In this document: positions 23,468-30,751 of the stretch, piece after piece
How the letters are laid out: each line of letters opens with the position of its first letter
Numbering within the stretch: the first letter of the stretch is position 1
Virus record (IMG/VR): IMGVR_UViG_3300010938_000808
Coordinates: 1-50,503 of that record
Reading direction: 5' to 3' (one strand)
DNA: 50,503 nucleotides
Source: a virus
The notes under the pieces: generated by a model
Told to the model about the DNA's origin: nothing
Databases searched by the model: none
Seen by the model: the letters and a program-made list of their open reading frames with translations, nothing else
Translations under genes and position numbers: made by a program

Positions 23468-24025
23468 ATGTCCCAACAAAGTTCTCAAAGTGATGATAGA
23501 CCTAAGAGGAGAAGAAGACCGAAGTTTTATCCAGAGTATACGCGGCAGGCTTACAAGTTAGCTATTTTGGGCCTGACTGATAAAGAGATGGCTGAATTTT
23601 TCGGGGTAAGCGCTGATACTTGGTATGCATGGCGGCGCAAGTTTTCTGAGCTTGAACAAGCTATCAAGCGTGGTAAAGTGGATGCTGATTCTCGTGTGGC
23701 AGAGGCTCTATTTAAAAAAGCCTGCGGTTTTTACCACAGGGAGGTTGACCTTCGGGTTATCAAGGGCGAACTGGTCAAGACTGAGTATTTAAAGCATTAT
23801 CCACCGGACACTACTGCTGCGATATTTTGGTTGAAGAGCCGAACTCGGCCATATGAGTTTCCCTGGTTGGATGTAGACCGGGGAAATCCTGCCAATGATG
23901 ATCTTAGAGCAAGAGTTGCGGATTTTGACAAGCCTGCTCTGAAGGAGCTTTCTGACGATGATCTTCGGAAGGTGGAGAAATTGGTTTTTAACGTTATAGG
24001 TGGAGGAAAGAAAGCTGTTGGCTAG
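23468..24025 (+). CDS. terS: Terminase small subunit
   Basis: The protein has 185 residues from the ATG at 23468 (AGGGGGTGAGA upstream); a GTG at 23459 is an alternative. RQAYKLAILGLTDKEMAEFF, VSADTWYAWRRKF is a helix-turn-helix for recognising the packaging site. The helical middle (residues ~70-90) would form the oligomer, and the end has DLRKVEKLVFNVIGGGKK. It is first in the right block and overlaps the large subunit. Confidence 0.82.
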   Translation: MSQQSSQSDDRPKRRRRPKFYPEYTRQAYKLAILGLTDKEMAEFFGVSADTWYAWRRKFSELEQAIKRGKVDADSRVAEALFKKACGFYHREVDLRVIKGELVKTEYLKHYPPDTTAAIFWLKSRTRPYEFPWLDVDRGNPANDDLRARVADFDKPALKELSDDDLRKVEKLVFNVIGGGKKAVG

Positions 24026-25682
24026 TAAAATTCTGACATTTCAAAAAACCCCACTTAAGTCATCGAATTCTCCCTCCCCAGAGGATGTTTCCCGCGCATT
24101 AAGAAGAGCTTCTGTGGAATCATTGATATCCTCTCCGGTTAATGCTTTCCGCTTGTGGGTGGCAGTTAAGAGAGAAATGTGTCGAAGGTCATTGTTAGAG
24201 TTTATCAAGACCTTTTGGAGAGAAGTTAGTAATGATGATTTTTGTTTTAATTGGCACATTGAGTTTTTGTGTCAAGAATTAGAGCAGTTAGCATCTAGGG
24301 TGGGCAATAAGGTTCCTAAGACACATGATTTGATTATCAATATTCCTCCTGGCACAACTAAAACCACAATTTGTAGCATAATGTTTCCAGTCTGGTGTTG
24401 GATAAATTGGCACTGGATTAGATTTATTACCGCGTCCTATTCTGGCGCTTTATCTTTGGAGAGTGCAGAATATAGTCGTGATTTGGTTAGATCGGATTTA
24501 TTCCGTGCATTATTTCCAGATTTGACTATTAAACAAGATAAAGATACCAAGAGTAATTTCAAAATTCAGAAGCGAATGCCCAATGGGAGTATAGCTTTTG
24601 GTGGGAATCGTTACAGCACTTCGGTTGGGGGAACTTTAACGGGTTTTCACGGTCATATTTTGATTGTAGATGATCCACTAGATCCCAATCGGGCGGTTAG
24701 TGAAACAGAGATTCGTAATGCTAACCACTGGATGGAAATGACACTGTCCACTCGGAAAGTTGACAAAGAGCGTTCCCCTATTGTTCTGATAATGCAAAGA
24801 CTTCATGAAGATGATCCTGCTGGTCATATTTTGTCTAAAAGAAAGTCTACCGTGAAGCACATATGCCTACCGGGGGAAATTCGTCACTTCAAAGATCAGC
24901 TGAAACCATCTCATTTAGCTGCTAGGTATATGGATGATCTTCTGGATCCCGTGCGAATGAGCTGGAAGGTATTGGAGGAAATGGAAGTAGATTTGGGCCA
25001 GTATGGCTATTCTGCCCAAGTGGGACAGACGCCTGTCCCTCCCGGTGGAGGTATGTTCAAAGTAGACCATTTTTCTGTGATAGATCATTTTCTGGAGTCT
25101 GAAGTTGCTGATATTGTAAGATATTGGGATAAAGCTGGAACGGCTGGGGGTGGTGCATATACGGTTGGTTGTAAGATGGCAAGGCTGAAAAGCGGTAAGT
25201 TTTTAGTTTTGGATGTGAAGCGAGGTCAGTGGTCTTCGGAAGTTCGCGAAGCAATTATAAGGGAGACTGCTGAAGCAGACGGTCCTTCGGTGGTCATTTA
25301 TTTAGAGCAGGAGCCGGGTTCTGGTGGCAAGGATTCTGTGGATTGGAGCATAAGGAATTTGGCGGGGTTTAGAGTTTTCGCGGATCATCCGACAGGAAAT
25401 AAAGTTTATCGAGCAGATCCATTAAGCGTTCAGGTTAACCGTGGAAATGTTCTGCTATTGAGGGGCGAATGGAATCGGGCATTCATAGAGGAGTTCCGAA
25501 ATTTTCCGTTTGGGACTTATAAAGACCAGGTGGATGCTGCTTCTGCTGCGTTTAACCGTTTGGCATTGGCTAAGTTTCCTGGAATTTATCTTATTAAATC
25601 TGACGAGAGTGCTAAATCACTACAATCGGAGCATATTCTGCGGGGCCGGACAGTTAGAGATTCATTTTTTGCAGGAGACTAA
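24018..25682 (+). CDS. terL: Terminase large subunit
   Basis: The probable start is the TTG at 24018 with GGAGGAAAG before it (554 residues); the frame opens at a GTG at 24000 with no SD. The ATPase part has NIPPGTTKTT (Walker A variant), TASYSGALSLESAEYSRDLV and Walker B ILIVDDPLDP. The C-terminal nuclease has RYWDKAGTAGG, YLEQEPGSGGKDS and DQVDAASAAF, whose acidic residues should form the RNase H-like metal site. It pumps DNA into proheads and cuts it. Confidence 0.95.
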   Translation: MASKILTFQKTPLKSSNSPSPEDVSRALRRASVESLISSPVNAFRLWVAVKREMCRRSLLEFIKTFWREVSNDDFCFNWHIEFLCQELEQLASRVGNKVPKTHDLIINIPPGTTKTTICSIMFPVWCWINWHWIRFITASYSGALSLESAEYSRDLVRSDLFRALFPDLTIKQDKDTKSNFKIQKRMPNGSIAFGGNRYSTSVGGTLTGFHGHILIVDDPLDPNRAVSETEIRNANHWMEMTLSTRKVDKERSPIVLIMQRLHEDDPAGHILSKRKSTVKHICLPGEIRHFKDQLKPSHLAARYMDDLLDPVRMSWKVLEEMEVDLGQYGYSAQVGQTPVPPGGGMFKVDHFSVIDHFLESEVADIVRYWDKAGTAGGGAYTVGCKMARLKSGKFLVLDVKRGQWSSEVREAIIRETAEADGPSVVIYLEQEPGSGGKDSVDWSIRNLAGFRVFADHPTGNKVYRADPLSVQVNRGNVLLLRGEWNRAFIEEFRNFPFGTYKDQVDAASAAFNRLALAKFPGIYLIKSDESAKSLQSEHILRGRTVRDSFFAGD

Positions 25683-25699
25683 AATTGGGAGGGTCTAGC

Positions 25700-25975
25700 G
25701 TGTCTTTAACATCATTGGAGCAAGCCTTGATAGGCGCGTTTTTGATGGTTCTTGGATGGTCTTTAGGATCTGAACGTAGCAGGCGAAGCATGATATCCCG
25801 CAAAGAGTGCGAGGACTTAAGAATTTCCTGTGACAAAGCTCATGCGATTAGACAAGAAGCAGATGATGATCGTTATGCGGACATCAAAGAGCGGTTATCT
25901 AATATAGAATGTAAAATTGATCAGCTTTATCGAATTATGATGAGGGATAACCCCAGTGGATCTACTGGAAGATGA
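25700..25975 (+). CDS. Membrane-anchored coiled-coil protein
   Basis: GTG start at 25700 with GGGAGG six bases upstream, 91 residues. One N-terminal hydrophobic span (EQALIGAFLMVLGWSLG) is followed by a basic patch (SERSRRS) and a charged helix to the end (DDRYADIKERLSNIECKIDQ). It resembles inner-membrane spanins or holin accessory proteins in layout and lies at the head of the lysis genes. The exact role is not shown. Confidence 0.6.
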   Translation: MSLTSLEQALIGAFLMVLGWSLGSERSRRSMISRKECEDLRISCDKAHAIRQEADDDRYADIKERLSNIECKIDQLYRIMMRDNPSGSTGR

Positions 25976-26229
25976 AAGATGTTTGTGCTCATATAATTCG
26001 GAATGCATTGCCGAGGGTTCATTCATTGATAATGAATGCTAGGGTAAGTTTGAGATCTTATAAAGTAGCGGATGCGGAGAGATTACTCAAATTGGCTGAG
26101 CAAAGTTTGATGGAGGTAGATAGGGTGTTTTCTAGTTGCCCCATGAGAAATGGGGAGTGTTGTTTGAATGGTAGGGAGGGAAAGCGCAGTTGGTTTTCAT
26201 TTTTAAGAAGGAAGAAGGGGGAAGGATGA
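25972..26229 (+). CDS. Hypothetical protein, 85 residues
   Basis: ATGA overlap with the preceding gene. A helical N-terminal half (AERLLKLAEQSLMEVDRVF) precedes four cysteines near the end (SSCPMRNGECC) and a very basic tail. Family not recognised. Confidence 0.6.
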   Translation: MKDVCAHIIRNALPRVHSLIMNARVSLRSYKVADAERLLKLAEQSLMEVDRVFSSCPMRNGECCLNGREGKRSWFSFLRRKKGEG

Positions 26230-26552
26230 AGCCACGTTCCCGCTTTTTATTTGAAATAGCTAAGCTTTTGATTTTTGCGGAGAAAGAGGGTATTGAGTTG
26301 ATTTGCGTAGATTTTGATCGTACTGAGGAGGAGCAGCGGAAGTTGGTAGAGTTGGGTAGGTCTCAGATTATGAATAGCAAGCACTTGAAGTGGTTGGCTA
26401 TGGATTTGGTAGTTGTTAACGGGGATGGATCATTACAATGGGATGCTGATGGGCGTTATCAAAAGCTTGGGGAATTTTGGGAGGGTTTGGGCCACATTTG
26501 GGGGGGTAGGTGGTCAAGATTACATGATGTATATCATTTCGAGCTGGAATAA
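26226..26552 (+). CDS. Endolysin, peptidase M15-like
   Basis: The protein has 108 residues from the ATG at 26226 (GGGGGAAGG upstream), overlapping the previous stop as ATGA. SKHLKWLAMD gives the zinc His and Asp (H-x6-D), and LHDVYHFE the catalytic Glu/zinc His end. This is the VanY/T5-lysin-like fold that cuts peptidoglycan peptide cross-bridges (L-Ala-D-Glu or D-Ala-D-Ala). It is small, without signal or wall-binding domain, so it needs a holin to reach the wall. Confidence 0.85.
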   Translation: MKPRSRFLFEIAKLLIFAEKEGIELICVDFDRTEEEQRKLVELGRSQIMNSKHLKWLAMDLVVVNGDGSLQWDADGRYQKLGEFWEGLGHIWGGRWSRLHDVYHFELE

Positions 26553-26554
26553 TA

Positions 26555-27148
26555 ATGTGGTGGGAAAGAGCGAAGGATTATGATTTGATAATGACCTGGC
26601 CTAAGTTGGAAAATCATGATTTATCGACTTTCGTGATCTCTGGTGGAATAATGCTATTCACTGGCGGAGGGCCTTCCCACGTGATGATTTACCGCGAAAG
26701 GAGGTTGATTTGGGAAGTAACCTGGCCTAAGCCGAGAGTAGTTGGGGCGGAAGCTTGGAATACTGAGAATTATGACATAGAGATTGGATTTCACTGGGTT
26801 GCCGAATATCAAAGAGATAAATTTTTGAAATTTAATGCTCCTTTGATGGATCAGCAAATGAGAAAGATTCTTACGTTGGGGAAAACGTATGATATTTGGG
26901 AGTTGGGTTGGCAATTACTAGATGAGTTAGGAATTTATCACTTGGATAAAAGTGATCAGAGTCGTTTTGTATGCTCGTCTGGGGTGGAGAGCGTCTGGAA
27001 AGCGGGAGGATTGCCATTTAGACCAGATCAAAAACTAGTAAGCCCTCAGGATATTCGAATGAGTAAGGATTATGGGATAAGGTGGCAAAGTTGGGCCTCT
27101 ACTTCAGCAATTAGAGGAAGAGAGGAGGAGTGCCAATGGGCTGGGTGA
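26555..27148 (+). CDS. Permuted NlpC/P60-like (YiiX-type) hydrolase
   Basis: The protein has 197 residues. GGGPSHVMIY (His42) comes before RFVCSSGVESVWKAGG (Cys near residue 138), the order seen in circularly permuted papain-fold NlpC/P60 proteins, where His precedes Cys. It may cleave an amide or ester in the wall or membrane. It follows the M15 endolysin by two bases. Confidence 0.65.
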   Translation: MWWERAKDYDLIMTWPKLENHDLSTFVISGGIMLFTGGGPSHVMIYRERRLIWEVTWPKPRVVGAEAWNTENYDIEIGFHWVAEYQRDKFLKFNAPLMDQQMRKILTLGKTYDIWELGWQLLDELGIYHLDKSDQSRFVCSSGVESVWKAGGLPFRPDQKLVSPQDIRMSKDYGIRWQSWASTSAIRGREEECQWAG

Positions 27149-27540
27149 AAGGGATTTTTTGTTTGGTTTTGATTGCCCCGCTAGTAGGGTGTGCTACTAT
27201 TGGAGTTCAGGGAGTGGTGGATTTTGGGAATGAAATGATAGGGGATCCTGAGCAAGCTAAAACAGTATTGGAGTCAGCGTGTAGATCCGGGCCATTTCAT
27301 TGGGGATACTTGGACGGATTGGGCTTGTTGAGCTCTTTGACTGTTGGAACTACTAATGCTGCAGATTCCTTTCAGTCTTACTGTGATAGAATTCAGTCTG
27401 GAGAAGCTTTAACAGCCTATGAGTTGGGTTATGCATTGGGAATTTATCATCGGTTGGCTTACAGTTTAGCTAAGTCTAGTGCTATCAGAGTAATGGGAAT
27501 TTTAGGAGCAACAGGAGGGATTCCAACATGGTTGCCATAA
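27136..27540 (+). CDS. Putative lipoprotein
   Basis: The protein has 134 residues from the ATG at 27136 with GGAGGAG upstream. The N-terminus GIFCLVLIAPLVGCA ends in a lipobox (LVGC), so it should be lipidated and anchored in a membrane. The rest shows no family. An outer-membrane spanin-like or superinfection role is possible; it is longer than usual Rz1 proteins. Confidence 0.7.
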   Translation: MGWVKGIFCLVLIAPLVGCATIGVQGVVDFGNEMIGDPEQAKTVLESACRSGPFHWGYLDGLGLLSSLTVGTTNAADSFQSYCDRIQSGEALTAYELGYALGIYHRLAYSLAKSSAIRVMGILGATGGIPTWLP

Positions 27541-28376
27541 TAAGCGGGAATTTATTTGGATGGAAGAAAGATCGGTTTGACTCTAGAGACTATTTGTTGC
27601 CTAGGATTGTGAGAGTCCCAGAGGAGTTGCCGAAGACTGTGATCCATTCGGGTTTTTTGTCTTCTGTCAGGGATCAGGGCAATGAGGGAAGTTGTGTGGG
27701 GTTTGGGATTTCCGGTTTGATTTATTCTCAGGCTGGTATGTCCGGTTGGACGGATTCTGAGTTGTTCTCTCCCCGTTGGGTTTACAATGGAGCACGGTTT
27801 TTGGAAGGAAGGTTGGATGAGGAGGGGGCTTACCCGAGAGATGCTTTGAAGTGGTTGGCGCGGAAGGGGAACTTGCTAGAGAAATTTTGGCCTTATGAAC
27901 CGTGGAAAGAATCCAGCGTCCCTCCTCCTGGCAGGCTTGATTCGGAAGCTGTTAAATATCCTTTGGTTTCTTACCGCAGAGTTGATGGGGGGTTATTTGG
28001 TTTGTGCGAAGCTTTAGCTCAGGGACATTTTGTGGCTATTGGTGCGCCTTGGTTTGATAGTTGGATGATAACAGATTCTGAGGGAAGGTTAGCGAGGGTA
28101 GATGAGAAATCCGGGATTGCCGGTGGCCACGAGTTTTTGATGTGGGGATATTCCGATTTCCCGCAAGGTTATTTGTGCTGTAGAAATTCATGGGGCGAAA
28201 AGTGGGGAAAGGGCGGAGACTTTTTCATTCCGATGAGCGCTGTGGAGGTTTGGAAAAAGACTTATGGTTATGATGCGTATACAGTGGAGATAAAATGGGA
28301 AAAGGAACCTCCAAAGCCTTCCAGAAAATTAAAATTATTTTTGGATGATAAAGCGTTATGGGAAGGGGAAATTTAA
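27528..28376 (+). CDS. Papain-like (C1 family) cysteine protease
   Basis: The protein has 282 residues. VRDQGNEGSCVGFG carries the oxyanion Gln50 and catalytic Cys56, SGIAGGHEFLMWGY the His, and CRNSWGEKWGKGGDF the Asn with the typical NSWG..WG signature. There is no signal peptide and no long propeptide (about 45 residues). It overlaps the lipoprotein gene by 13 bases. C1 peptidases are uncommon in phage lysis clusters. It could process virion proteins, attack host proteins or assist lysis. Confidence 0.85.
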   Translation: MVAIISGNLFGWKKDRFDSRDYLLPRIVRVPEELPKTVIHSGFLSSVRDQGNEGSCVGFGISGLIYSQAGMSGWTDSELFSPRWVYNGARFLEGRLDEEGAYPRDALKWLARKGNLLEKFWPYEPWKESSVPPPGRLDSEAVKYPLVSYRRVDGGLFGLCEALAQGHFVAIGAPWFDSWMITDSEGRLARVDEKSGIAGGHEFLMWGYSDFPQGYLCCRNSWGEKWGKGGDFFIPMSAVEVWKKTYGYDAYTVEIKWEKEPPKPSRKLKLFLDDKALWEGEI

Positions 28377-28404
28377 TTCAACTAGATAAAAGGGGGAATT
28401 TTTC

Positions 28405-28665
28405 ATGGAATGGAAAATTGGAGAAATAGCTGTTAGTGGGTTTATAACTGTGGTTTTGGGTTTGATTTATGGAACTTTAAAGACTGAGAGTGATGTAGCT
28501 AAAGGGTGGATAGCGTTTCTGGTAGGAATTGTCTTTGGTTATTTGTTTATGATTTATAAAGCTGTTCCACTTTCAATTCAAAGCATTATTGAGTATTTGT
28601 TCACCGGAGCGCAGTTGGGACTAACGTCTATTGGTTTGTATCGCTTGACTCGGCGCGATGTTTGA
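28405..28665 (+). CDS. Holin-like membrane protein
   Basis: The protein has 86 residues with two clear hydrophobic spans (AVSGFITVVLGLIYG, WIAFLVGIVFGYLFMIYK) and a weaker third (EYLFTGAQLGLTSIGLY), ending in RLTRRDV. The size, span count and basic tail fit a holin, and it closes the lysis cassette before the portal gene. Confidence 0.65.
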   Translation: MEWKIGEIAVSGFITVVLGLIYGTLKTESDVAKGWIAFLVGIVFGYLFMIYKAVPLSIQSIIEYLFTGAQLGLTSIGLYRLTRRDV

Positions 28666-28715
28666 TTTTTATTTCCCCTTCCTGGTCTAAGGACTAAGAA
28701 GAGAGAGGTGCTGAG

Positions 28716-30161
28716 TTGAAGCTTTTCGGATGGTTGAAAAAGAGCAAAGATGATTTCATGTCTTTGCCTTTCAATGATATAGATAAAAAAGCTAAGGATT
28801 CAACAGCTTTTTCAGTAAATTTGATTTCCTCTTTGTGGAAGGGCGGAAAATCTTTAGAAGATCAATCCTACGCTCGATTTGTAGATGCATATAAAAGTTG
28901 GGTTTACACCTGTGTAGATAAAATTTCTAAGTCAGTCGCAATGATTCCATTGAATTTGTATGTATTTCGCCAAAGCGGGAGAAAAACCATTCTCGGAAGT
29001 GGGTTTTATCAAACTTTAAAGTCTTTTCCGGATTCTTCTAAACGCAGAATTTTTCTAAAAGCTCAAGGGATTGAAGAGGAGCAAATAACTGACCATCCAT
29101 TTTTGGATCTGATGAATCGTCCAAATGGAATTATGACACGTTTCATGCTATGGTATGAGACTATGGTTCGATTGGAGTTAAGTGGGAGCTGTTGCTGGCT
29201 ATTGATTAAAGATAAAATGGGCATTCCTCGGGAGATATGGCCTTTACCACTAACTAAAACTGCTAGTATTCAACCAGAAGTTTCTCCCGATGCTAAAATC
29301 CAGTGCTGGTTATATATGGATGGAAATATTCGAACTGTTTTTAATCCAGAAGATGTTTTGTTTTTTCATTATCCTAGCCCCGCTTCTCCATTTAAGGGAA
29401 TGAGTCCCCTTTTGGCTCAGGCTTATCCGTATGACTTAGATTTGTTTTTGCTTCAGCATCAACGGAATATATTTTTACGAGGAGCGGATCCTTTATTACA
29501 TTTACACACAGACCAGGTTTTGACTCAAGATCAACTGGAGGAGATGCGCCGTTATATTCAAGACCGCTTTGCCGGTCCAAATAAGGCTGGCGAAACTCTT
29601 ATAACTCATAGTGGTCTTCAGGCTTCTAAGCTGTCTCCGTCCAACCGAGAGATGATGCTTAATTCGGTAGAGCGGTTTGTAAGAGACAGATTAATAACTT
29701 CTTTTGATTTGTCTCCTGGAAAAGTCGGATTGGTAGAGGATGTGAATCGCGCTAATGCAGAAGCGCTGAATGAGACTTTTTTGAACGAGTGTCTTAGACC
29801 GAAAATTATGTTGATTGAAGAGACTATTGAGCAATTTTTACTGCCGATTTACGATGATGGTTTAACGTGTAATTTTCAAATGCCTGATTATGGCGACAGA
29901 GAAATGAGGCTGAGGGAAAGGGAAAGCAGACTCAGTCATTTTTTGAGTACAATCAATGAAGAGCGCGTTGCGGAGGGTTTAGATCCTGTGCCTTGGGGGG
30001 ATGCGCCTTGGATTCCTAATAATTTAGTTCAGTTTTCGTCTGGCATGTCTTCTTCTTCCGCTCAAGCACAACAACAAATGCAGGGGGAACTTTTGTTGGA
30101 GAAAATTGTAGAAGCCTCTGATTTCGATAGCTTGATAAGGATTTTGAGAAATGGGGGATAG
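28716..30161 (+). CDS. Portal protein (HK97 family)
   Basis: TTG start with GAGAGGTG upstream, 481 residues. Typical portal features are SWVYTCVDKISKSVAMIPLN (clip/stem N-terminal part), HPFLDLMNRPNG, PLPLTKTASIQPE, FHYPSPASPFKGMSPL and DLSPGKVGLVEDVNRANAEAL. It forms the dodecameric channel at the capsid vertex for DNA packaging and tail joining. Confidence 0.92.
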   Translation: MKLFGWLKKSKDDFMSLPFNDIDKKAKDSTAFSVNLISSLWKGGKSLEDQSYARFVDAYKSWVYTCVDKISKSVAMIPLNLYVFRQSGRKTILGSGFYQTLKSFPDSSKRRIFLKAQGIEEEQITDHPFLDLMNRPNGIMTRFMLWYETMVRLELSGSCCWLLIKDKMGIPREIWPLPLTKTASIQPEVSPDAKIQCWLYMDGNIRTVFNPEDVLFFHYPSPASPFKGMSPLLAQAYPYDLDLFLLQHQRNIFLRGADPLLHLHTDQVLTQDQLEEMRRYIQDRFAGPNKAGETLITHSGLQASKLSPSNREMMLNSVERFVRDRLITSFDLSPGKVGLVEDVNRANAEALNETFLNECLRPKIMLIEETIEQFLLPIYDDGLTCNFQMPDYGDREMRLRERESRLSHFLSTINEERVAEGLDPVPWGDAPWIPNNLVQFSSGMSSSSAQAQQQMQGELLLEKIVEASDFDSLIRILRNGG

Positions 30162-30708
30162 AGACCTTAGGTTTATCCAATTTTTGGAACTAGCTTACCA
30201 CAAGGGAGTTTCGTTGGCAGTTCTAAAGGAAATGGCATTATGGTGGGTAGTTCGTGGCGGAAGAGGGTCTGGGAATTATGGTCATGCAGGACGCCCTGGG
30301 CATGTAGGTGGAAGTGCCGCAGGAAGCGGAAGAGCTCAAAGAGCCAAGGAAACTTATGTTCCTGCTACGGCAGAGGTTCAGAAACAAGCTTTAGAGAATC
30401 AAAACCGTTTGGCGCGTCATTTGGGAGGTGATGTTACGGAGGATAATCATCCATTTGATGTAATTGTTGGTAGTCATGCTATAGAAGTAAAGACTATTGT
30501 GAGAGGAAAAAATGATAAGATTACTATGCATCCAGATTCTTTACGGCGCAAAAATTCACATTCTATTCGAGAAAGTTTAACTCCTCATACCGTGGTTTTT
30601 GACGATCGTCATGGCCATATTTATTATTCTCGAGGAGTGGGAAGTTTTAGGTTAAAGTCAATGCAAAAGGTAACTTTAGAAGAAATTAGAGAAATTTTAA
30701 AGAAATAG
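30151..30708 (+). CDS. GNYGHAGRPG-linker protein with nuclease-like C-terminus
   Basis: The protein has 185 residues and overlaps the portal gene by 11 bases. Residues ~34-58 contain GGRGSGNYGHAGRPGHVGGS, a Gly-rich linker motif that I recall from phage MuF and portal-linked proteins that carry toxin or enzyme domains. The C-terminal half has FDVIVGSHAIEVKTI, which matches a D-x(n)-E-x-K nuclease core, then DSLRRK and TVVFDDRHGHIYYS. It could be a small DNA-cutting effector packed with the virion or a processing enzyme. No immunity gene directly follows; the next gene is MuF. Confidence 0.6.
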   Translation: MGDRDLRFIQFLELAYHKGVSLAVLKEMALWWVVRGGRGSGNYGHAGRPGHVGGSAAGSGRAQRAKETYVPATAEVQKQALENQNRLARHLGGDVTEDNHPFDVIVGSHAIEVKTIVRGKNDKITMHPDSLRRKNSHSIRESLTPHTVVFDDRHGHIYYSRGVGSFRLKSMQKVTLEEIREILKK

Positions 30709-30751
30709 CGGAAATGGAAAAATTGTTTATAATTTTATAGGGGTATTGCAA

